Assembly (NCBI GenBank): GCA_965214305.1
Contig: OZ243949.1
Span: 372,001 to 436,000, forward strand
Reading direction: 5' to 3'
DNA length: 64,000 bases
DNA from: Azophilus sp965214305
GTDB taxonomy: Bacteria; Pseudomonadota; Gammaproteobacteria; Pseudomonadales; Azotimanducaceae
Shown: positions 27,669 to 36,559 of the stretch, piece after piece
Position numbering within the stretch: the stretch's first letter is position 1
How the letters are laid out: each line of letters begins with the position of its first letter
Notes under the pieces: generated by a model
What the model was told of the DNA's origin: nothing
Seen by the model: the letters and a program-made list of their open reading frames with translations, nothing else
The model's database searches: none
Translations under genes and position numbers: made by a program

Positions 27669-27922
27669 CGGTAAACTCCAACAATTGCCCAGGCGGCATC
27701 ATACCTTGACGCGACCTCAGCTCGACCACTCGGCTCCTAACCCACCTATCTCACCAAGCCGTTTGTCCGTTTGATCTGTTTTCCATGATTTTGCTCGATT
27801 TTCCGAGAAATGCAGGCTGCCGCCCGATTGACAAGCTGCGCTGGCCGCGCCCCCGCTGGTCTTTTGCCCGTCGGTTGCGAACGCTCAATAGCGGTTCTAT
27901 GGACTTGTGCTAAAGTGCCGGC

Positions 27923-28108
27923 ATGTCTACCGAAACACGAATAGCAGTTCTTGAGGAACGTATGAAAACCATGCAAGCGGAATACAAGACCGACATTAAA
28001 GACTTGGCGAAGCAAATGGCCGAGCGTGATACGCGCATTATCTTTTGGATGATTGGCACGGTTGCCTTTGGTGTCTCGATTCTCGGTCTGATTATTGCCT
28101 TGACCTAG
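27923..28108 (+). CDS. Small coiled-coil membrane protein (61 aa)
   Basis: A short reading frame with convincing protein character: an N-terminal amphipathic coiled coil (TRIAVLEERMKTMQAEYKTD, then KDLAKQMAERDT) followed by one transmembrane helix (IIFWMIGTVAFGVSILGLII) ending in ALT. This coiled-coil plus single helix layout resembles XhlA-like and other small inner-membrane proteins, but no family can be named. It stands alone after a 254-bp spacer. Confidence 0.6.
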   Translation: MSTETRIAVLEERMKTMQAEYKTDIKDLAKQMAERDTRIIFWMIGTVAFGVSILGLIIALT

Positions 28109-28542
28109 GGGCCTGCGCCGCGGCGCAGACATTCAGGTTCCCCGGCAACTTTGACTACTTAACAGTGGTCCTGGAGAACGAGGGCAGGGACCACGGGAAC
28201 CCCGTCACCTCGCTGAACGGCACCTTGTTCACCGACACGCAAGTTACGCCTGCTATTAGTAACTTGGATATTGAGGCCCTGGACTGGCCCGGCACCGCGC
28301 TACTCGGCGTCGGCGCGGCATCCCGGTGCGCGTACGGCAGCGGTGCGGCAACGCGGCTGGTCGGCTTCCACAACGCCACCGGCAAGTACACCAACGGCAT
28401 GCCCATCGCAGAAGCCTGCACGTACTGGGGCCGGCCAAAGTGCTCAAGAACGGTCACCGTTCGTGGACGAACGTACACGGCCAATCGCGGCAGCGAATGG
28501 GCCAGGGCACATCCACCACGAGCTTTCCTGTTTGAAAGGTGA
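28045..28542 (+). CDS. Hypothetical protein, possibly a 5'-truncated gene fragment
   Basis: From about 28110 the frame reads like real protein: TFRFPGNFDYLTVVLENEGR, NGTLFTDTQVTPAISNLDIE, ALDWPGTALLGVGAASRCAY, then a cluster with Cys residues (EACTYWGRPKC). The only ATG (28045) lies inside the small membrane protein gene in another frame and gives an unconvincing N-terminus with many Cys and Trp. It is therefore more likely the remaining 3' part of a gene whose beginning was lost. The frame ends 4 bp before the tRNA-Leu gene. No function is recognised. Confidence 0.35.
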   Translation: MDDWHGCLWCLDSRSDYCLDLGACAAAQTFRFPGNFDYLTVVLENEGRDHGNPVTSLNGTLFTDTQVTPAISNLDIEALDWPGTALLGVGAASRCAYGSGAATRLVGFHNATGKYTNGMPIAEACTYWGRPKCSRTVTVRGRTYTANRGSEWARAHPPRAFLFER

Positions 28543-28545
28543 GTT

Positions 28546-28632
28546 TGGTGCCTGGGGAGAGACTCGAACTCTCACATGGTTGCCCATACCAGATTTTGAG
28601 TCTGGCGCGTCTACCGATTTCGCCACCCAGGC
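28546..28632 (-). tRNA. tRNA-Leu (anticodon CAA)
   Basis: An 87-nt tRNA including an encoded CCA end (28546-28548). The acceptor stem pairs GCCTGGG with CCCAGGC; the anticodon stem CCAGA/TCTGG holds the loop CTCAAAA, giving anticodon CAA; the T arm is GAGAGTTCGAGTCTCTC. The long variable arm is typical of tRNA-Leu. It reads TTG codons. Confidence 0.95.
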
Positions 28633-28735
28633 CTTGGGTGTTGACGGTTGCTCCGCCGGGGGCGCATCTTACCACCCGGAAGCGTCTGCGAGTAAAATGC
28701 GGCCCGCGCGCGGTGAATCAATTTGGACGTGCGGG

Positions 28736-28830
28736 CTAGGTGCCTCTGCCTGCGGAAGTCGCGAAAGCGAAAAGCCGCTCTTTTCGAAGGCGGAGACCCC
28801 CAGAGCAGGCCGGGTTGCCGAAGCGCCCCC
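28736..28830. repeat. Family A palindromic repeat, degenerate copy (left half)
   Basis: Begins GGTGCCTCTGCCTGCGGAAG, then TCGCGAAAGCGAAAA, the same left arm as the copies at 35682 and 37389, then diverges. Lies in the 266-bp spacer between tRNA-Leu and queA. Nothing else is recognised in that spacer. Confidence 0.65.
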
Positions 28831-28898
28831 TTGACATAGGCGGGCACGGCTCAAGGGTGGCGGGTCAATAAATTCAAACGCATACAAAAGGCGCCCCC

Positions 28899-29924
28899 TT
28901 GCAAAAATCCGACTTTGCCTACCAACTCCCCCAAGCGCTGATCGCCCAAAGGCCCCGCCCCGAGCGCGAGCAGAGCCGACTGCTGTGTGTTGGCGAGAAC
29001 AACTTGGGACACAAACGATTCCGCGACTTACCCGCCCTGTTGTCGCCCGGTGACCTCTTGGTGGTGAACGACACCAAGGTCATCAAGGCTCGGTTGCGTG
29101 GGCAAAAAGACAGCGGTGGCTCGGTTGAGCTGCTGGTGGAGCGCATCGAGTCGGAGTGGACGGCGCTGTGCCAAGCTCGCTCAAGCAAAACCTTGCGGGC
29201 GGGCCGATCGGTTGAGGTGGCCGGCCACAAGGTCACCGTTGTTGAGCGGATGGCGGAGTTCCACCGTTTGCGGTTTCCGATACCGGTCGCGGATTTTCTG
29301 GAGCGGTTCGGGGAAACACCGCTGCCGCCCTACATCGACAGGTCGCCCGAACCCATCGACCACCGGCGCTATCAGACGGTCTACGCCAACCACCCCGGCG
29401 CGGTCGCCGCCCCCACCGCCGGATTACATTTTTCCGAAGCGCTTTTTGCCGCTTTGGCCGGGGCCGGTGTCGGCGTCGCCAAAATCACCCTGCATGTTGG
29501 AGCGGGCACCTTCCAGCCCGTGCGCGTTGCGGATATCCGCCAGCACCGCATGCACAGGGAGCGCTACCTGATATCGGCACAGGCCGCGACGCTTATGCAA
29601 GCCTGTCGTGTACGCGGCGGGCGCCTTGTTGCGGTGGGCACCACGGTTGTGCGCGCGCTCGAAAGCGCGGCGGATGCCCAGGCCGTTATTCGCCCGGGCC
29701 AAGCGGAAACCAGCCTTTTCATTAGGCCCGGCTATCAATTTCGAGCCGTCGATGCAATGATTACCAACTTCCACCTGCCGGAATCCACGCTGCTCATGCT
29801 CGTCTGCGCCTTCGCGGGGCGCAGGCGCATTATGGTGGCCTACGCCGAGGCCGTTGCCCAGGGCTATCGTTTCTTCAGCTATGGGGATGCCATGTTCACA
29901 AACCGCTACGACGAGGATGTTTGA
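28899..29924 (+). CDS. queA: S-adenosylmethionine:tRNA ribosyltransferase-isomerase
   Basis: A 341-residue enzyme that transfers and isomerises the ribose of SAM onto preQ1-tRNA to form epoxyqueuosine. Typical segments are the N-terminal DFAYQLPQALIAQRPRPER, the FRDLPALLSPGDLLVVNDTK region, PGAVAAPTAGLHFSEALF and the C-terminal NFHLPESTLLMLVCAFAG. The start is TTG with AAGG about 9 nt upstream. It overlaps tgt by 8 nt, the standard queuosine operon. Confidence 0.94.
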   Translation: MQKSDFAYQLPQALIAQRPRPEREQSRLLCVGENNLGHKRFRDLPALLSPGDLLVVNDTKVIKARLRGQKDSGGSVELLVERIESEWTALCQARSSKTLRAGRSVEVAGHKVTVVERMAEFHRLRFPIPVADFLERFGETPLPPYIDRSPEPIDHRRYQTVYANHPGAVAAPTAGLHFSEALFAALAGAGVGVAKITLHVGAGTFQPVRVADIRQHRMHRERYLISAQAATLMQACRVRGGRLVAVGTTVVRALESAADAQAVIRPGQAETSLFIRPGYQFRAVDAMITNFHLPESTLLMLVCAFAGRRRIMVAYAEAVAQGYRFFSYGDAMFTNRYDEDV

Positions 29925-31089
29925 ACTGCTCGCCACCCAAGGCGCGGCGCGGCGCGGCCGGCTCACCACCGCCCACGGTGCGATCGAAACGCCGGTCTTC
30001 ATGCCCTGCGGCACCTATGGCACGGTTAAGGGCATGACGCCGACGGCACTCCGGACGCTGGGCACGCAAATCCTGCTGGGCAATACCTTCCACCTGATGT
30101 TGCGCCCCGGCGATGCCCTGATTCGCGACCTGGGCGGTCTGCATCGCTTCATGGGATGGGATGGCCCCATTCTCACCGACAGCGGCGGCTTTCAGATTTG
30201 GAGCCTTGGCGAATTGTGCCGCATCGAGGCGGACGGCGTGACATTCCGCTCCCCGGTTAACGGTGACCGGGTTCGCCTGACACCGCAGCGCTCCATCGAG
30301 GTACAGCGCCACTTGGGTTCGGATATCGTGATGGTATTGGATGAATGCACGCCCTATCCGGCGACGGAGGCGCAGGCGCGGGCTTCCATGGCGTTATCTT
30401 TGGATTGGGCGGCGCGCGGTAAAACGGCGTTTCAAGCGCTAGGCCGGCATGCTGCGGAGAATGGCACGAACAACCCCGAGCGGCACCCGGCCCCGGTCCG
30501 CAACGGGCATCTTCTGTTCGGCATCATCCAGGGTGGCCTGTTCGCGAACCTGCGTGCGGCCAGCCTTGCCGGTTTGACCGAGATCGGCTTTGACGGCTAC
30601 GCCGTTGGCGGCCTCTCCGTGGGGGAACCCAAAGAGGAAATGGATGCCGTCCTGCGCAACCTGACGCCCCTGATGCCCCCGGACCGGCCACGCTATCTGA
30701 TGGGCGTCGGCACCCCTCAAGACCTGTTGCGCGGCGTACAACTCGGTATCGACCTATTCGATTGCGTGCTGCCTACCCGCAACGGCCGCAACGGCTACCT
30801 GTTCACGAGCCGGGGCCTGGTCAAGATTCGCAACGCCCGACACCGCCATGCCGATATTCCCCTCGATCCGGAATGCGCCTGCTACAGCTGCGCCAACTTC
30901 TCCCGCGCCTATCTGCATCACCTCGATCGCTGCAACGAGATGCTCGGCCCCATCCTGATGACAGAGCACAACCTGCACTACTACCATGACCTGATGCGTC
31001 GATTGCGCGGTTCTATCGAAACGGGTACATTGCCGAGCCTCGCCAAAACGCTATACGACGGTTGGAATACACAAGATGAGTTTGTTTGA
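29917..31089 (+). CDS. tgt: tRNA-guanine transglycosylase
   Basis: A 390-residue TIM-barrel enzyme that exchanges guanine-34 for preQ1 in GUN-anticodon tRNAs. The active-site ILTDSGGFQIWSL, GYAVGGLSVGEPKEEM and nucleophile-containing IDLFDCVLPTRNGRNG are present. The zinc site is CACYSCANFSRAYLHH. Start ATG 29917 is inside the end of queA; this start gives the family N-terminus MFELLATQGAARRG. It overlaps yajC by 14 nt. Confidence 0.95.
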   Translation: MFELLATQGAARRGRLTTAHGAIETPVFMPCGTYGTVKGMTPTALRTLGTQILLGNTFHLMLRPGDALIRDLGGLHRFMGWDGPILTDSGGFQIWSLGELCRIEADGVTFRSPVNGDRVRLTPQRSIEVQRHLGSDIVMVLDECTPYPATEAQARASMALSLDWAARGKTAFQALGRHAAENGTNNPERHPAPVRNGHLLFGIIQGGLFANLRAASLAGLTEIGFDGYAVGGLSVGEPKEEMDAVLRNLTPLMPPDRPRYLMGVGTPQDLLRGVQLGIDLFDCVLPTRNGRNGYLFTSRGLVKIRNARHRHADIPLDPECACYSCANFSRAYLHHLDRCNEMLGPILMTEHNLHYYHDLMRRLRGSIETGTLPSLAKTLYDGWNTQDEFV

Positions 31090-31417
31090 GTCGGCCCATG
31101 CCACCGATGCTGGCACCGGCGCCGGCGGATCGGGCCTCATTAACCTGCTCTTTTTGGGCGGCTTCGTGCTGATCTTCTACTTCCTGCTCATCCGCCCGCA
31201 AAGCAAACGCCGCAAGGAGCATGCGGCGCTCGTGGCGGCGCTATCCAAGGGCGACGAAGTGATTACGGCGGGCGGCATCGTCGGTAGCGTCACCAAGGTC
31301 GAAGATGATTTCGTGAAGGTGCAGTTGGCTTCAAAACTGGAGGTGCGCATCCAGAAATCCGCCGTTAGCGCCACCTTACCCAAGGGCACGCTGAAAACGC
31401 TGGACGAGGCGAGCTAG
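31076..31417 (+). CDS. yajC: Sec translocon accessory subunit YajC
   Basis: A 113-residue inner-membrane protein: one transmembrane helix (NLLFLGGFVLIFYFLLIRPQ) followed by KRRKEH, then a cytoplasmic domain with GDEVITAGGIVGSVTKVEDD. It associates with SecDF. Its ATG lies within the last codons of tgt, consistent with the queA-tgt-yajC-secD-secF operon. A short family A repeat fragment (GGAGCCTCTGCC) follows its stop. Confidence 0.93.
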   Translation: MSLFESAHATDAGTGAGGSGLINLLFLGGFVLIFYFLLIRPQSKRRKEHAALVAALSKGDEVITAGGIVGSVTKVEDDFVKVQLASKLEVRIQKSAVSATLPKGTLKTLDEAS

Positions 31418-31450
31418 GAGCCTCTGCCATTCAAGAGGTATAGGCGACCT

Positions 31451-33370
31451 ATGCAAACCGGCCGTGGTTCGGGCCTGTTCGGCCAAGGTATGCTTGGCTT
31501 GCCGCAGGCCGGTCAGCGGGTGCCCAACCGCTCTTCCCCCGGCCGCTACCTCTTTGTTCTGCTCGTCTTCGTGATCGGTGCCATTTACGCGGCCCCAAAC
31601 CTCTTTCAACCCGACCCGGCGCTGCAAATCAAGCCGGAAGATACCACCGTTGCCATTGATCCGGCGCTTTTGGCACGGGTGCGCACGGCTTTGACGGAAG
31701 CCGGCATCGAGGTGATCGGCGCGGAAATTGTCGATGGTTCGGTGTTCGTGCGCTTGGCCGACGACGACAGCCAACTGCGCGCGCGCGAACGGGTCGTGCG
31801 CGCCCTTGAATCGCTCGACGAACACTATGTGGTGGCTTTAACGCGCGCTTCCACCACGCCCCAATGGTTACAGGATTTGGGCGCGAAACCCATGTCGCTG
31901 GGCCTCGATCTCTCCGGAGGCGTGCATCTGCTATTGCAGGTGGACATGGACAAGTTCCTAAGAGACCGCATGGTCAGTATGCAGGAGACCGCCCGCGATG
32001 CCCTTGTGCAGGCCCGGTTGCGCTATGTCGGCCGTGATTGGATCGAGGGTACCCTGCTGAAAATTCCGTTTCGCACCCCCGCCGCGCGCGATCAGGCCGT
32101 TGCGGTTTTGACCGAGAAGTTCGATGGCTTCACCATCGAGAGCCTCGATGAGGCGGGTGGCTTCCTGCTTCAGTTCACCATGACGGAGGAATATCTCCGG
32201 GAACTGGAGGATTCCGCCATCTCGCAAAATCTGCAGAGCCTGCGCAACCGAGTCAACGAACTCGGTGTTTCCGAGCCGCTGGTGCAGCGCCTTGGCCGGG
32301 AGCGCATCGTGCTCGACCTGCCGGGTATACAGGACAGCGCCGAGGCCAAGCGCATTATCAACAAATTCGCCAATCTCGATTTCCGGCTCGTGGCCCTGGG
32401 CAACGACCGCAGCGCCCTCACCGAAACCTACAGCTACGAAGGTGCGCCGGTGGTGTTGTTGCGGCAGAACATCGTCACCGGCGACCAGGTCATCAACGCC
32501 ACCCAAAACTACGACCCGGAAACCAGCCAGCCGCAGGTGAGCATTCGGCTGAACAATGATGGCGGCATCAGCATGAACGAGGCCACCAAGGATAATGTAG
32601 GCCGCTCCATGGCCATCATCTTCATCGAGCAGAAGCCACGCAGCCGGGTGGTGCTGGTCGATGGCGAGGAAACGGTTGAGCGCTATACGGAAGAGGAACG
32701 GCGCGTGATCAGCGTGGCAACCATTCAATCGGCGCTCGGGTTCAATTTCCGCATTACCGGGCTGGATATCGGCGAGGCGCGCGATTTGGCGCTGTTGCTG
32801 CGGGCCGGAGCCCTGGCGGCGCCCATGTACATCGTCGAGGAGCGCACCGTGGGCGCGAGCCTCGGCGAAGAGAATATTGAGCGCGGCCAGCAATCCGTGG
32901 TCGCCGGTTTCATTCTGGTGATGATCTTTATGCTGGTTTATTACAAGGGTTTTGGCTTGATCGCCGATATCGCGCTCGCCACCAACCTGGTGCTGCTCTT
33001 CGCCATTATGTCGGTACTTGGCGCCACCCTGACTTTACCCGGCATTGCCGGTATCGTGTTGACCGTCGGCATGGCCGTCGACGCCAATGTGCTGATTTTC
33101 TCCCGCATCAAGGAAGAGCTACAAAACCGCAGCCCACAACAGGCGATACAAGCGGGTTTCGACCGCGCCATCCTCACCATCCTGGATGCCAATATCACCA
33201 CTTTTTTCGTGGCCATTATCTTGTTTTCCATCGGCAGCGGGCCGGTCAAGGGTTTTGCCGTAACGCTGGCGGTGGGCATCGTCACATCCATGTTCACCGC
33301 CATCATGGGTACCCGGACGCTGATTAATCTGTTCTACGGCGGACGCAAGCTCAAGGCGCTGCGGATATGA
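31451..33370 (+). CDS. secD: Protein translocase subunit SecD
   Basis: A 639-residue membrane protein that uses proton-motive force to pull proteins through SecYEG. It has an N-terminal helix (YLFVLLVFVIGAIYAAPNLF), a large periplasmic domain with LGLDLSGGVHLLLQVDMD, and a C-terminal five-helix bundle with GFILVMIFMLVYYKGFGLIA, GIAGIVLTVGMAVDANVLIF and SRIKEEL. A GTG at 31520 (PNRSSPGRYLF) would give a more usual N-terminus and may be the real start; the ATG at 31451 has AAGAGG upstream. The gene ends 140 bp before secF instead of overlapping it. Confidence 0.94.
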   Translation: MQTGRGSGLFGQGMLGLPQAGQRVPNRSSPGRYLFVLLVFVIGAIYAAPNLFQPDPALQIKPEDTTVAIDPALLARVRTALTEAGIEVIGAEIVDGSVFVRLADDDSQLRARERVVRALESLDEHYVVALTRASTTPQWLQDLGAKPMSLGLDLSGGVHLLLQVDMDKFLRDRMVSMQETARDALVQARLRYVGRDWIEGTLLKIPFRTPAARDQAVAVLTEKFDGFTIESLDEAGGFLLQFTMTEEYLRELEDSAISQNLQSLRNRVNELGVSEPLVQRLGRERIVLDLPGIQDSAEAKRIINKFANLDFRLVALGNDRSALTETYSYEGAPVVLLRQNIVTGDQVINATQNYDPETSQPQVSIRLNNDGGISMNEATKDNVGRSMAIIFIEQKPRSRVVLVDGEETVERYTEEERRVISVATIQSALGFNFRITGLDIGEARDLALLLRAGALAAPMYIVEERTVGASLGEENIERGQQSVVAGFILVMIFMLVYYKGFGLIADIALATNLVLLFAIMSVLGATLTLPGIAGIVLTVGMAVDANVLIFSRIKEELQNRSPQQAIQAGFDRAILTILDANITTFFVAIILFSIGSGPVKGFAVTLAVGIVTSMFTAIMGTRTLINLFYGGRKLKALRI

Positions 33371-33530
33371 GGCTGCCGACGTTCGCTATCCGATCCATCC
33401 AGCCAAAACCCGCGGCCTGGTACCGGTATGCGGTGCCGGGCCTGTTGCCGACATCTGAGCTTGCGGCCCGCGCAACCCGGGGTTTTTGGTACAACAGGCT
33501 GTTGCGGATATGAATCTACCGACCTTCGAT
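33360..33530 (+). repeat. Imperfect direct repeats flanking the secD-secF insertion
   Basis: 33360-33387 and 33503-33530 match at about 22 of 28 positions, each beginning TGCGGATATGA and containing CCGAC and TTCG. They enclose a segment of about 115 bp with weak internal inverted repeats (CCAAAACCCGCGG near 33402 against CCCGGGGTTTTTGG near 33478). This looks like an old small insertion or segmental duplication at the secD-secF junction. Confidence 0.6.
33367..33513 (+). other. 48-codon mini-ORF created in the secD-secF spacer
   Basis: An ATG overlapping the secD stop (ATGA) opens a 48-codon frame, MRLPTFAIRSIQPKPAAWYR onward, whose TGA overlaps the secF ATG in the same way. Its beginning (MRLPTF) mirrors the secF beginning (MNLPTF). 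It looks like the product of an insertion that duplicated the secF start (see repeat). It could keep translational coupling between secD and secF. Probably not a functional peptide. Confidence 0.4.
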
Positions 33531-34430
33531 TTCATGGGGAAACGCCGCGTTGCCGGCATCAGCTCGCTTGTGGCGGTGGTTTTATCGGCTGGCTTTCTCG
33601 GCTTCAAGAACCTCAACTTCGGGCTCGATTTCACCGGCGGTACGCTGGTCGAAGTGGGTTTCGCGGCGCCGGTTGACCCGGCGGCGATCCGTGAGCGCTT
33701 GGAAGCCACCGGGTTTGTCGACGGCGTAGTGCAACACTTCGGCACCGATCGGGACCTCTTGATCCGGATGCCCCCGCAATTGGGCACCGACCAGGCCAGG
33801 CTCGGCGACCGTATTCTGGAAACGATTCGCGCCGAGCAACCGGGCGCGGTTATGCGCCAATCGAATTTTGTCGGCCCGGTCGTCGGCGAGGAGTTGGCGG
33901 AAAGCGCGGGGCTCGCCATTCTGACTGCCATGGGCGTGGTGATGCTCTATATCCTGTTCCGCTTCACCAAGCAATTTGCGGTGGGCGCGGTGGCGGCCCT
34001 GGCGCACGATGTTGTCATCGTGCTGGGCGTATTCTCCATTTTTGGCTGGGATTTCGACTTGCCGGTGGTGGCGGCGGTGCTCGCGGTGGTGGGTTATTCA
34101 CTAAACGACACCATCGTTGTTTCCGACCGGATTCGCGAAAATTTCCGCACGATCCGCAAGGGTTCGCCGGTCGATGTGATCAACGCATCACTCAATCAAA
34201 TTCTGGGCCGCACCCTGGTTACTTCAATGACGACCCTCTTCGTGCTGCTCGCGCTGCTCATCGCCGGCGGGGAGGGCATTCGCGGTTTCGCCGCGGCGCT
34301 TACCATCGGCGTTGTTATTGGCACCTATTCCTCGATATACGTCGCGGCCAATGTGTTGTTGCTGATGAACCTGTCTCGGGAAGACCTCGTTGTTCCGGAC
34401 AAGGAGCGCGAGAAAGAATCCTATCCCTAG
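33510..34430 (+). CDS. secF: Protein translocase subunit SecF
   Basis: A 306-residue partner of SecD. Signature segments are FDFMGKRRVAGISSL, LNFGLDFTGGTLVEVGFA, then the helical bundle with AALAHDVVIVLGVFSIFGWD, VVGYSLNDTIVVSDRIRENF and TLVTSMTTLFVLLALLIAGG. The ATG at 33510 is used; the frame is open 24 nt further upstream but without similarity. Confidence 0.94.
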   Translation: MNLPTFDFMGKRRVAGISSLVAVVLSAGFLGFKNLNFGLDFTGGTLVEVGFAAPVDPAAIRERLEATGFVDGVVQHFGTDRDLLIRMPPQLGTDQARLGDRILETIRAEQPGAVMRQSNFVGPVVGEELAESAGLAILTAMGVVMLYILFRFTKQFAVGAVAALAHDVVIVLGVFSIFGWDFDLPVVAAVLAVVGYSLNDTIVVSDRIRENFRTIRKGSPVDVINASLNQILGRTLVTSMTTLFVLLALLIAGGEGIRGFAAALTIGVVIGTYSSIYVAANVLLLMNLSREDLVVPDKEREKESYP

Positions 34431-34448
34431 TGCGTATGGGATTGAGAT

Positions 34449-35606
34449 TCAGTCTGGCGAGTTGGACTCTTGCAAGCTTATCACGACTTCGCGGACGCGC
34501 TTGGCCGCATAGTCGATATCCGCCGTTGTGGTGTAGCGCCCGATACTGAATCTTAGGCTGGCATGGGCGAGGTTGTCGGGTAGGCCCAGAGTGCGCAAGA
34601 CATAGGAGGGTTCGACGCTGGCGGACGTGCAGGCGGAGCCGCTGGATACCGCGATGTCGTCCAGAGCAAGCAACAGCGTTTCGCCGTCCACGCCGCCGAA
34701 TGCCAGGTTGAGCACCCCCGGCAGGCGCTGTTCCGCATCGCCGTTCAATACCGTTCCGGGTAGCTGTTGCAGCTGTGACCAGAGCCGTTGGCGCAAGCCA
34801 AGAATGCGTTGGTTTTCCGTTTCCATTTCCTGGCGCAGGATCTCGCAGGCCAGGCCGAGCCCCACAATCTGGTGTGTGGGCAGGGTGCCCGAGCGCATGC
34901 CGCGCTCGTGACCACCGCCGTGCATTTGCGCCTTGATGCGCACCGGCGGGTTGCGTCGCACATACAGGGCCCCGATCCCCTTCGGGCCGTAAATCTTGTG
35001 GCCGGAGATGCTGATCAGATCGATTGGCATGGTTTGTACGTCGAGCGGTAGCTTGCCGGCGCTTTGGGCGGCATCCACATGCGTCAGCACCCCGCGTGCG
35101 CGGCAAATGCTTGCCACCGCGGCCACATCGTTGACAACACCGATCTCGTTGTTGGCCTGCATGAGCGAAACCAGCAGGGTATCGGGCCTTAGGGCGTCCG
35201 CCACCTGCTCGGGGGTGACGATGCCATTGCTTCCCGGTACCAGGTAGGTGACCTCGAAGCCTTGGGTTTCCAAGTGGGCGCAGGTATCAAGCACCGCCTT
35301 GTGCTCGATGGCGCTGGTCAGGATATGCCGACGATTGGCGCCTTCGGCAGCCCCCTTGATCGCCAGGTTGTCGGATTCGGTGGCGCCCGAGGTCCAAACA
35401 ATCTCGCGTGGGTCGGCATTGATTAGGCGCGCCACCTGGGCGCGCGCCTCTTCCACCGCTTCCTCGGCCCGCCAGCCATATGCATGGCTGCGCGAGGCCG
35501 GATTGCCGAAGTTGCCGTCGGCAGCGAGACAATCCCGCATTTTTTCGGCGACCCGCGGGTCAACCGGCGTGGTGGCGGCGTAATCGAGATAAACGTTGTT
35601 GGTCAC
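34449..35606 (-). CDS. iscS: Cysteine desulfurase IscS
   Basis: A 385-residue PLP enzyme that takes sulfur from cysteine for Fe-S clusters and tRNA thiolation. VYLDYAATTPVDPRV starts the protein; the PLP lysine is in SISGHKIYGPKGIGALYVRR; the active-site Cys is in AVSSGSACTSASVEPSYVLR. Start GTG 35606. It converges on secF. iscR, iscU and the rest of the isc operon are not adjacent, which is unusual for a gammaproteobacterium. Confidence 0.93.
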   Translation of the reverse strand: MTNNVYLDYAATTPVDPRVAEKMRDCLAADGNFGNPASRSHAYGWRAEEAVEEARAQVARLINADPREIVWTSGATESDNLAIKGAAEGANRRHILTSAIEHKAVLDTCAHLETQGFEVTYLVPGSNGIVTPEQVADALRPDTLLVSLMQANNEIGVVNDVAAVASICRARGVLTHVDAAQSAGKLPLDVQTMPIDLISISGHKIYGPKGIGALYVRRNPPVRIKAQMHGGGHERGMRSGTLPTHQIVGLGLACEILRQEMETENQRILGLRQRLWSQLQQLPGTVLNGDAEQRLPGVLNLAFGGVDGETLLLALDDIAVSSGSACTSASVEPSYVLRTLGLPDNLAHASLRFSIGRYTTTADIDYAAKRVREVVISLQESNSPD

Positions 35607-35677
35607 GTCGGCGTTTTGCCAATGGCGCGAAGTCGGTCTTGATATTGTACCCGACGCCCTGAGGGACGCCCCCTAAG

Positions 35678-35822
35678 CTCCTAGGAGCCTCTGCCTTCGG
35701 AAGTCGCGAAGGCGAAAATCCGCGCTCATCCGTCCCGTCGGCCGGTCGATTGAGGCGAATATTGAGCCCTATGCAACGAAATCGACCGGCCGACGGGACG
35801 GATGAGCGCGCAGAGGCGCCTA
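35678..35822. repeat. Family A palindromic repeat, complete copy
   Basis: 35721-35751 and 35780-35810 are perfect 31-nt inverted arms containing CATCCGTCCCGTCGGCCGGT. The outer flanks also pair (AGGAGCCTCTGC at 35683-35694 with GCAGAGGCGCCT at 35810-35821, one mismatch). The whole can fold as a cruciform of about 140 bp. It lies between iscS and trmJ, both on the minus strand, and ends at the trmJ stop codon. Confidence 0.9.
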
Positions 35823-36539
35823 GCCCTGTTTGCGCCCGAGGTGCGACAAGATGCCGCGTAGCATCCCCACTTCGGTTTCATCGAGTGCCAGGCGCGTGCA
35901 TAGGCGTCGCAGTCGGGTCAGCGTTTGGCCGGGGTTTTCCGGATCGAGAAAGTCGGTCTCGTGCAGCAGCTTTTCCAAGTGGGACAACAGCGCTTCCACG
36001 GCCGCCGCCGTGGCCGGTGGCCGATCCCATGCCGGGGTGGTGACCGGGTGGTCGGCGGCTTGGCGAAACAGCTCGTAGGCAACGACCTGAACCGCCATTG
36101 CCAGGTTTAGGGACGGATACTCTGGCGATGCCGGGATGCGTAGATGCTTGTTGCAGCGCTGTAACTCATGGTTGGTCAGACCGCTGGTTTCACGCCCGAA
36201 CAGCACGGCCACCGCGCCCGCGGCGGCTTGCCGAACGAGTTCCGCGGCGACCTCCCGCGCATCGCCGACGGGCCAGGGAATGCGCCGAGCGCGGGTGCTG
36301 GTGCCAACAACAAAGCGGCAGTCGGCGATGGCCTCGTCCAAACTGGCGTATACCGCGCAGCGGTCGATGATGTCGGTTGCCCCGGCGGCGCGCCATGCGG
36401 CTTGGGGGTCGGGAAACCGTTGCGGCTCGACCAGCGCCAGCCGCGTGATGCCCATGTTTTTCATGGCCCGTGCGGCGGCACCGATGTTGCCCGGATGACT
36501 CGGCTCGACCAGCACAATGCGGATGTTCTTCAGACTCAT
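35820..36539 (-). CDS. trmJ: tRNA (cytidine/uridine-2'-O-)-methyltransferase TrmJ
   Basis: A 239-residue SPOUT methyltransferase that modifies position 32 of several tRNAs. The knotted SAM-binding fold shows as RIVLVEPSHPGNIGAAARAM, VAVLFGRETSGLTNHELQRC and IPASPEYPSLNLAMAVQVVA. A C-terminal helical extension is present. Divergent from suhB with 20 bp between starts, so their promoters overlap. Confidence 0.92.
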   Translation of the reverse strand: MSLKNIRIVLVEPSHPGNIGAAARAMKNMGITRLALVEPQRFPDPQAAWRAAGATDIIDRCAVYASLDEAIADCRFVVGTSTRARRIPWPVGDAREVAAELVRQAAAGAVAVLFGRETSGLTNHELQRCNKHLRIPASPEYPSLNLAMAVQVVAYELFRQAADHPVTTPAWDRPPATAAAVEALLSHLEKLLHETDFLDPENPGQTLTRLRRLCTRLALDETEVGMLRGILSHLGRKQG

Positions 36540-36559
36540 GTGCTGTAGGCTAGCGCTCC

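Noticed and set aside
28832..28898. TTGACA at about 28832 as the -35 box of a queA promoter
   Set aside because: No acceptable -10 hexamer lies 15-19 nt downstream.
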